Of a stretch of DNA of 20,058 bases, positions 15,566-20,058 are shown in pieces (positions within the stretch are counted from its first letter, which is position 1; every line of letters starts with the position of its first letter). A program made the position numbers and the translations under genes. The stretch lies in NCBI GenBank assembly GCA_013152695.1, contig JAADFV010000459.1:1-20058 (forward strand). Direction: 5' to 3'. Origin of the DNA: Chloroflexota bacterium (lineage in GTDB: Bacteria; Chloroflexota; Anaerolineae; J102). Below the pieces are notes generated by a model. That model did not search any database, was not told the DNA's origin, and saw only the letters and a list, made by a program, of their open reading frames with translations.

Positions 15566-17310
15566 GTTTCGAGAGAGTGTGAAAGGGGGAGGATGAATTG
15601 AAAGGTACTGCCTTGACCGAGGGTGCTTTGGACATGAACCGAGCCATGATGGGCTTCGACAATGGCTTTTACAAGACTGAGTCCGAGCCCAGTTCCGTGT
15701 TCCGTGGTTGTCTTGTCTTGCTGAAAAGGTTCAAAGAGATGTGCCTGGCGTTCGGGAGCAATGCCGGGGCCGTTGTCAATGACGTTGAAGAGGATATTTT
15801 CTGCATTCTGCCGCACCTCGATGCGAATCGAACCGGCCGGGAGTGTATATTTGATTGCGTTGGTGCCGAGATTGACCAGTGCCTGACGGATAAGCAGAGG
15901 GTCACCATAGATATCTGGCAAATTGGAAGCAACATCCAATTGAAATACCTGATTTTTGGCTTCAGCCAGAGGGGCGATATCCTTGTAAGCAAGACGTGCA
16001 GCCTCGGCTGGAGAAAATATCTTGGGCTGTAATCCCACGCCGGCTCGTAAGCGTTCGAGATCGAGCAGTTTTGCCGTCAATGTGTCAATCCGCCGCAAAG
16101 CGTGTTGCACGATATGCAAATATTCGTGTGTCTCTTTATCCAAAGGAGATTCTTCAATCAGGCTGAGATAACCAATGGCCAGAGCCAAAGGCGAACGTAC
16201 ATCATGTGCCATCATCCGCACATAACGCCTCATGATTGCCTGAAATTCACGATGTTCTGTGATATCATGCAGTGTGACGATGCAGCGCCGTTCTGCAGAA
16301 TCGACAATGGGTTCGGTAATAGCAGAGATCGTAATCTGCAAATAACACGTTTTGTCTTTCTTAGGAAACTCAATCATACATTGAAGGGGCAGCTCGACAT
16401 CAGGATCGAGCCACCGTGACAGACAATGTGCCAGTGCCGGAACCATTCGTAGTTTGGAAACGTGTTGGCCGACGACTCCCTTGTCAGGATAATTGAGGAG
16501 CTGTAGCGCGGCAAAATTGATGTCTACGATGCAATTCTCTTCATCGAGAATCATGATGCCATCTTCAGTTTGTTCGAAAATCACATCACGCGCCATGGGT
16601 GCCACTGCAAACAACTGGTAACGGAACAAGGCATAACCGATGAGAATGCCCGAAAGCATCATGGGAAATGGTGTGATATCCAACGAGCGCAGGGATGACG
16701 GTACGCCTTTCGTCACGAGGCTGAGATTGCTCAACAAGGGAATCATCAATGCCAGTAGCAAAAGTTCGATCTGATGTCTGTGCAGTTTGGAGACATTCCA
16801 ATAGAAGGAGAGAAATATCAAAACAACGGCAAAAAGCATAGAATAGGATAAAGCAGCATGCAGCCAGAAGGCCGGACCCCACTCAACCTGAAAATCTCTC
16901 CCCCAAGAAGTGGTTACAAAATCCATGCTCGACCACCAGAGATGATGCTTGTCATTGGTGAACACAAATATCACCAGAGAGAGCTCGATGGCAATAATGG
17001 CACGGACAAACCAATATTTGAGCCACTGGGGACGCCGAACATAATAAATTGCAAGCACAAGCCAAAGGGGCGCCATAGAAACAACCCCCAGGTATTTGAC
17101 CTTCATCCAAAAAAGAGTGGTTTCAGCATCGGCACCCATGACCTCCAACATGTCAGCCAATGCCCACCACGCTGCTGCCAACATCATCGCACTAAAGGCA
17201 CGATTTAGCTTACTCGGCGTTTGTTGCCAGGCATACCAGGCCAGCCCCAGGCAAATCATAATCGAGAGTAGAAAAAACCACATTAAGGGAGTGTAATATA
17301 GATGAAACAT
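15562..17310 (-). CDS. Membrane histidine kinase: 7TM sensor, PAS, HisKA, HATPase
   Basis: This is a 582-residue hybrid-free sensor kinase. Residues 1-235 hold about seven hydrophobic helices in the style of the N-terminal 7TM region of histidine kinases, beginning [24 protein letters not shown] (5-28). A PAS domain follows (about 240-352). The HisKA helix contains the phosphoacceptor H369 in [11 protein letters not shown]. The ATPase domain has the N box LGTNAIKY (N484), DNGPGIAPE (512-520) and GTGLGLSLV (539-547). The cytoplasmic kinase would phosphorylate a response regulator that is not encoded in this window. I chose ATG 17310; an in-frame TTG at 17340 adds ten residues. Neither has a Shine-Dalgarno. 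The stop overlaps the TreS start (ATGA). Sensing of membrane state or a small ligand by the 7TM part is an inference. Confidence 0.92.
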   Translation of the reverse strand: MFHLYYTPLMWFFLLSIMICLGLAWYAWQQTPSKLNRAFSAMMLAAAWWALADMLEVMGADAETTLFWMKVKYLGVVSMAPLWLVLAIYYVRRPQWLKYWFVRAIIAIELSLVIFVFTNDKHHLWWSSMDFVTTSWGRDFQVEWGPAFWLHAALSYSMLFAVVLIFLSFYWNVSKLHRHQIELLLLALMIPLLSNLSLVTKGVPSSLRSLDITPFPMMLSGILIGYALFRYQLFAVAPMARDVIFEQTEDGIMILDEENCIVDINFAALQLLNYPDKGVVGQHVSKLRMVPALAHCLSRWLDPDVELPLQCMIEFPKKDKTCYLQITISAITEPIVDSAERRCIVTLHDITEHREFQAIMRRYVRMMAHDVRSPLALAIGYLSLIEESPLDKETHEYLHIVQHALRRIDTLTAKLLDLERLRAGVGLQPKIFSPAEAARLAYKDIAPLAEAKNQVFQLDVASNLPDIYGDPLLIRQALVNLGTNAIKYTLPAGSIRIEVRQNAENILFNVIDNGPGIAPERQAHLFEPFQQDKTTTEHGTGLGLSLVKAIVEAHHGSVHVQSTLGQGSTFQFILPLSHSLET

Positions 17311-17514
17311 CACACAGCTGGACCAACAGGTGGGCGCCAAGGCGCGATATCGATAATGCGAGAATGTTTATGTCTTCTTGATGAATATCTTCCTTCAAGA
17401 ATGCTCTCTGGTATGATCCACCAGAGCCACGCTGTAAACCAGGCCCACGCTTTCGAAAGAAAGTGTGTTTACAACGAAGCTCGTGGGACAGACAGTAGTG
17501 AGGGGAACGCTACT
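17311..17514 (-). promoter_or_regulatory. Structured leader of the kinase-TreS operon (candidate riboregulator)
   Basis: If transcription starts at the promoter at 17521-17549, about 200 nt precede the kinase. In that span, listed by + strand position: CAGTAG 17493-17498 with CTACTG 17510-17515; CCCACG 17444-17449 with CGTGGG 17482-17487; TGTAAAC 17433-17439 with GTTTACA 17467-17473; palindrome CTTTCGAAAG 17450-17459; CTCTGGT 17406-17412 with ACCAGAG 17420-17426; TCTTGA with TCAAGA at about 17376-17400; GCGCC with GGCGC at 17334-17345. The second and third pairs interleave, so they form either a pseudoknot or alternatives. No known riboswitch class is recognised. Confidence 0.45.
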
Positions 17515-17520
17515 GACCCT

Positions 17521-17549
17521 ATCTTACTGTGTTCCTGCATTTACGTCAA
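17521..17549 (-). promoter_or_regulatory. Predicted promoter of the kinase-TreS-GT operon
   Basis: On the minus strand, TTGACG (17549-17544) and TAAGAT (17526-17521) are 17 bases apart. Both boxes and spacing match the AOR promoter at 4984-5012. Transcription would start near 17514. The MITE-like element begins about 17 bases upstream. Confidence 0.6.
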
Positions 17550-17557
17550 TTAAACTG

Positions 17558-17667
17558 CCTGAAGCCGGGGCTGTATCCGTTTAGTCGGTGGGGCATGAAG
17601 ATTTCGTTGATTGAAGTGCGACGCACTTTGTCCGCGCTGACTAAATTGATACAGTGTCCCTGAAGCC
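17558..17667. mobile_element. MITE-like element with flanking direct repeats
   Basis: CCTGAAGCC occurs at 17558-17566 and again at 17659-17667. Between them lies a segment of 92 bp (17567-17658) whose ends are imperfect inverted repeats: GGGGCTGTATCCGTTTAGTC at the left and GACACTGTATCAATTTAGTC when the right end is read inward, 15 of 20 identical. The centre has AAGTGCG-A-CGCACTT (17614-17628). It encodes nothing. Flanking direct repeats with terminal inverted repeats are the mark of a transposed non-autonomous element; if the right end is moved by two bases the ends both begin GGG and the duplication is 7 bp (TGAAGCC). Confidence 0.5.
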
Positions 17668-17701
17668 AATTGTTGAGCCGATCTTGCGGGTTAGTGCGAG
17701 C

Positions 17702-17730
17702 TTGGATTGTGTCCTCTCACGGTGTATAAT
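17702..17730 (+). promoter_or_regulatory. Predicted promoter of the GT2 operon
   Basis: A perfect -10 box TATAAT (17725-17730) lies 17 bases after a weak -35 (TTGGAT, 17702-17707). Transcription would start near 17737, about 47 bases before the TTG start codon. A short CGGC...GCCG hairpin (17740-17752) would be at the 5' end of the RNA. Confidence 0.6.
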
Positions 17731-17783
17731 GCATTGTTACGGCTATACGCCGCCAAACTCTTTTCGATTTTGCGAGGACTAGA

Positions 17784-18776
17784 TTGGAAGCACAAGACAA
17801 GCTACGATGCAGCGTCTGTATCACTGCCTATAACGAAGAAGCAAATATCGGCCGCCTTTTAGATGCCATGATCAACCAACTTCTTTATGAAGTACAGATC
17901 ACGGAAATTATTGTGGTGGCCAGCGCTTGCACCGATCGCACCGTGCCCATTGTACGCGAATACATGAGCAAAGACCCTCGCGTCAAATTGATCGAGCAAA
18001 AGCGGCGGGCCGGTAAAACTGCGGCAATCAATGCCTTCTTGCAGGTGGCACAAGAGGATATCGTTGTCTTGGAGAGCGGAGATACGCTCCCGCACGAATC
18101 CGCCGTCGAGCACCTGGTGCGCATGTTCCGCGACCCTACTGTAGGGATGACCGGTGCCCATAAGGTTCCCGTCAACACCCCCGATCACATCGTGGGGCTG
18201 TTCACCTACCTGCGCCTGCAAATGGAGCACGAGCTTTGTTTGGATATTCCACGCTTGGGCGAAATGATCGCTTTCCGCAAAGTATTCGATCAAATCCCCC
18301 CCGACGTGGCCATGGACGAGGCTTTTGTCGAAGCCTTTATTGTGCAGCGCGGTATGCAAGTGCGTTATGCCCCAGATGCCGTCGTGTATAACACTGGCCC
18401 CGATACGCTGGGAGATTTTGTACGGCAACGACGACGTAATCATGCCGGACATCTTTATTTGCAGCGTAAATATGGCTACAAGGTTAGCAGCCTGCGTAAA
18501 CGTAAAGTCGTCAGTATTGCCGCCGCTCAGGCCTGGAATGCTGTTTGGGGAGCCATTAAATTCGTGTGGGTTTTAGTTCTGTTGGCTGTGTTGGAAGGCT
18601 GGTCACGTGTTCTGGGATGGTATGATTTTGCCATCCGCAAAGAACGCCATGTCGTCTGGGATATGGCCTGGAGCCAAAAAACTGACGTGCAAAAAGAAAA
18701 GGAACGGGTGGTGCAGCGCAACGTTTCTCCTATAGACCCTACCGCGGCCACCACTGAGTGGGTCGCCGACAAATAA
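17784..18776 (+). CDS. Family 2 glycosyltransferase with C-terminal membrane segment
   Basis: This 330-residue GT-A enzyme transfers a sugar from a nucleotide donor, probably to a lipid or polysaccharide at the inner membrane. The N-terminal strand ITAYNEEANI (13-22), RRAGKTAAIN (74-83), MDEAFVE (177-183) and RQRRRNHAGHLY (214-225) follow the order of processive GT2 enzymes of the cellulose/hyaluronan synthase type. The usual D-x-D is replaced by LESGDT (96-101). One strong hydrophobic segment (about 256-280) is followed by a charged tail. Processive GT2 proteins normally have more helices, so this may be a single-sugar transferase. The start is TTG 17784, with GAGGA five bases before it. The flippase-like gene follows 13 bases after the stop. 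Confidence 0.85.
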   Translation: MEAQDKLRCSVCITAYNEEANIGRLLDAMINQLLYEVQITEIIVVASACTDRTVPIVREYMSKDPRVKLIEQKRRAGKTAAINAFLQVAQEDIVVLESGDTLPHESAVEHLVRMFRDPTVGMTGAHKVPVNTPDHIVGLFTYLRLQMEHELCLDIPRLGEMIAFRKVFDQIPPDVAMDEAFVEAFIVQRGMQVRYAPDAVVYNTGPDTLGDFVRQRRRNHAGHLYLQRKYGYKVSSLRKRKVVSIAAAQAWNAVWGAIKFVWVLVLLAVLEGWSRVLGWYDFAIRKERHVVWDMAWSQKTDVQKEKERVVQRNVSPIDPTAATTEWVADK

Positions 18777-18789
18777 GAGCGAGAACGCC

Positions 18790-19776
18790 GTGCGGCAACA
18801 TTTTAGTACTCTTCTCAAACTGATCATCGGTCTGGGGCTGATCGCATTCGTCCTATCGCGAGTCGATATCGCAACCGTCAGTGCTAAGCTTACTTCGGCC
18901 AATTTGTGGCTGGTTGGGCTGGGGTTGTTGCTCTTTTGGCTGGCAATGACGATCAATGCCGTCAAATGGTGGGTACTTCTGCGTGCTCAGGATATTGCGA
19001 TCCCTTTCCTCTCCTTGCTTCAATACACCTTTGTCGGTTTCTTTTTCAATAATGTCTTACCGGCCAATATCGGCGGTGATGTGATGCGGGGCTGGGGGCT
19101 GGCGCGATATACCGACCGCACTGCCGCCGCCGCTGCTTCCGTAGTCCTCGATCGGCTAATTGGACTCTCGGCCTACATGATTGTCGCCGCCATTTCTGCC
19201 TTGATCACGGTACTGGTTACCGGTCGTTCGGATCTTAAGGTGCTCGTTTGGGCCGCGGCCGCGGCTTCTTTTTCTTTACTTGTGCTTGGCGCCATCTTAC
19301 TCAGCCGTCATCTACGACGCTGGTTCGACAGTTTACTCTCCCACACCTTTCTTCGTTTCCTCCTACCCTATTGGCGCCCCCTTTCGCAGGCCTTCGAGGT
19401 TTATCGCTTTCAGTATCGCGCCTTGCTTCTGGCCTTTGGCATTGGCCTTTTGGGCATCACCTCCACCTCCCTGGTCAATTACACCCTCTCCGAGAGTCTG
19501 GGGGGAGGAATCTCTCTCCTCCACATCTTCCTCTTCAACCCCCTTATCGCCCTGGTTCTCATCATTCCCATCTCCATTGGCGGTCTGGGCCTGAATCAAG
19601 TGGCCTATCCCTTCTTCTATCGCCTGGTAGGTGTGCCCGAAGCCCATGCTTTTGGCCTGAGCCTCTTTGTCCAGGCAGCGCAAATTATTTGTAGCTTACC
19701 GGGTGCCCTGCTCTGGCTACGCTGGCGACGGGATGCCAAGCTCGTACCAATAGGCGAGAACGAGCATGGTGTCTGA
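18790..19776 (+). CDS. Flippase-like / LPG-synthase-TM family membrane protein
   Basis: This 328-residue polytopic protein belongs to the lysylphosphatidylglycerol synthase TM/UPF0104 family. Its hallmark is FFNNVLPANIGGDVMRGW (about 85-102), followed by VVLDRLIGL (118-126) and later PISIGGLGLNQ (260-270). Seven or eight hydrophobic helices are visible, from KLIIGLGLIAFVL (10-22) to the last near residues 290-310. No aminoacyl-transferase domain is attached, so it is more likely to move or bind a lipid-linked sugar for the adjacent GT2 than to aminoacylate phospholipid; that is inference. The start is GTG 18790. Its last 11 bases overlap the next gene. The family role in bacteria is not well settled. 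Confidence 0.87.
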   Translation: MRQHFSTLLKLIIGLGLIAFVLSRVDIATVSAKLTSANLWLVGLGLLLFWLAMTINAVKWWVLLRAQDIAIPFLSLLQYTFVGFFFNNVLPANIGGDVMRGWGLARYTDRTAAAAASVVLDRLIGLSAYMIVAAISALITVLVTGRSDLKVLVWAAAAASFSLLVLGAILLSRHLRRWFDSLLSHTFLRFLLPYWRPLSQAFEVYRFQYRALLLAFGIGLLGITSTSLVNYTLSESLGGGISLLHIFLFNPLIALVLIIPISIGGLGLNQVAYPFFYRLVGVPEAHAFGLSLFVQAAQIICSLPGALLWLRWRRDAKLVPIGENEHGV

Positions 19777-20058
19777 ATGCCCAATCAGTGAAGCAGAGGC
19801 CGCATTGCTTTACGGTGACAGTGATGCTGCTCATGCCTTCGATCATGTCCTGCGGGTGACGAGGCTGGCCGAGCACATTGCCCAAAGTGAGGGTGCAGAT
19901 CGAGTCATCGTTCGTACCGCTGGCCTCCTGCACGACTGCGCCCGTCTCGAGCCCGACCATCATCTTGTCGGCGCTCGCCGTGCTCGCAAAATCTTGGCCG
20001 ATATGCCGCCCCCTTTTGTCGATGCCGTCGCCCATTGCATCGAAGCACACCGCTTTAG
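19766..20058 (+). CDS. HD-domain phosphohydrolase (5' part, cut by window end)
   Basis: The frame from ATG 19766 stays open to the right edge; 97 residues are visible. The HD metal-binding pattern is clear: AFDHVLRV with H27, then GLLHDCAR with His56-Asp57, then AHCIEAH (89-95), which would supply further ligands. HD proteins hydrolyse phosphoesters, usually nucleotides, with divalent metals. The gene overlaps the end of the flippase-like gene by 11 bases, so it is probably translated with it. The catalytic aspartate expected later is not in view, and the substrate cannot be told. Confidence 0.82.
   Translation, partial: MVSECPISEAEAALLYGDSDAAHAFDHVLRVTRLAEHIAQSEGADRVIVRTAGLLHDCARLEPDHHLVGARRARKILADMPPPFVDAVAHCIEAHRF

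Noticed and set aside
17302..17553. An 83-codon + strand frame in the kinase leader
   Set aside because: It has no ribosome-binding site, no recognisable motif, and covers the inverted-repeat region better explained as leader structure.

Overview
The window looks like chromosomal DNA from a member of the Chloroflexota, probably near Anaerolineae/Caldilineae. This is an inference from gene style, not from a marker gene. The signs are a secreted protein built from Thr-Pro linkers and SdrD/Cna-B-like domains, a seven-helix membrane histidine kinase, a family-39-type glycosyltransferase with an extra C-terminal beta domain, and a Gfo/SDR/Alg13-Alg14 glycan cluster. No rRNA, tRNA, CRISPR array or complete transposase gene was seen.

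Region 1 (1-4955, + strand) is a cell-surface or exopolysaccharide cluster. It holds the 3' end of a probable family-4 glycosyltransferase, a left-handed beta-helix acyltransferase resembling WbpD/WlbB, a Gfo/Idh/MocA dehydrogenase with its own promoter and hairpin leader, two extended SDR epimerase/dehydratases, and a split Alg14-like/Alg13-like glycosyltransferase pair. Together they would make a modified nucleotide sugar and transfer sugar to a lipid-linked acceptor. A weak terminator follows directly, and its T-run merges into the next promoter.

Region 2 (4984-7481, + strand) is a tungsten/molybdenum aldehyde:ferredoxin oxidoreductase (AOR) family gene. A possible 67-codon upstream ORF overlaps its start. 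A perfect 14-bp stem terminator serves both this gene and the convergent gene beyond it.

Region 3 (7492-10827, - strand) encodes a large secreted TIM-barrel glycosidase-like protein with three SdrD/Cna-B-like domains joined by Thr-Pro linkers. A 455-bp intergenic region with several inverted repeats leads to an unrecognised + strand gene (11283-11915) that may be a very divergent CYTH protein.

Region 4 (17549 down to 11906, - strand) is a tight three-gene operon: a membrane histidine kinase, trehalose synthase (TreS) and a polytopic glycosyltransferase. Kinase and TreS share an ATGA stop/start, and TreS and the transferase are 12 bp apart. The promoter I see is TTGACG-N17-TAAGAT, the same boxes and spacing as at the AOR gene. 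It would give a leader of about 200 nt packed with inverted repeats, including two interleaved complementary pairs (pseudoknot or switch topology). I think this is the most interesting system in the window: a sensor kinase coupled to compatible-solute metabolism and a surface glycosyltransferase behind a candidate structured RNA.

Region 5 (17558-20058, + strand) starts with a roughly 92-bp MITE-like element with imperfect terminal inverted repeats, flanked by a 9-bp direct repeat, sitting between two divergent promoters. Then come a family-2 glycosyltransferase, a flippase-like LPG-synthase-TM membrane protein and the start of an HD-domain phosphohydrolase, closely packed as one operon.
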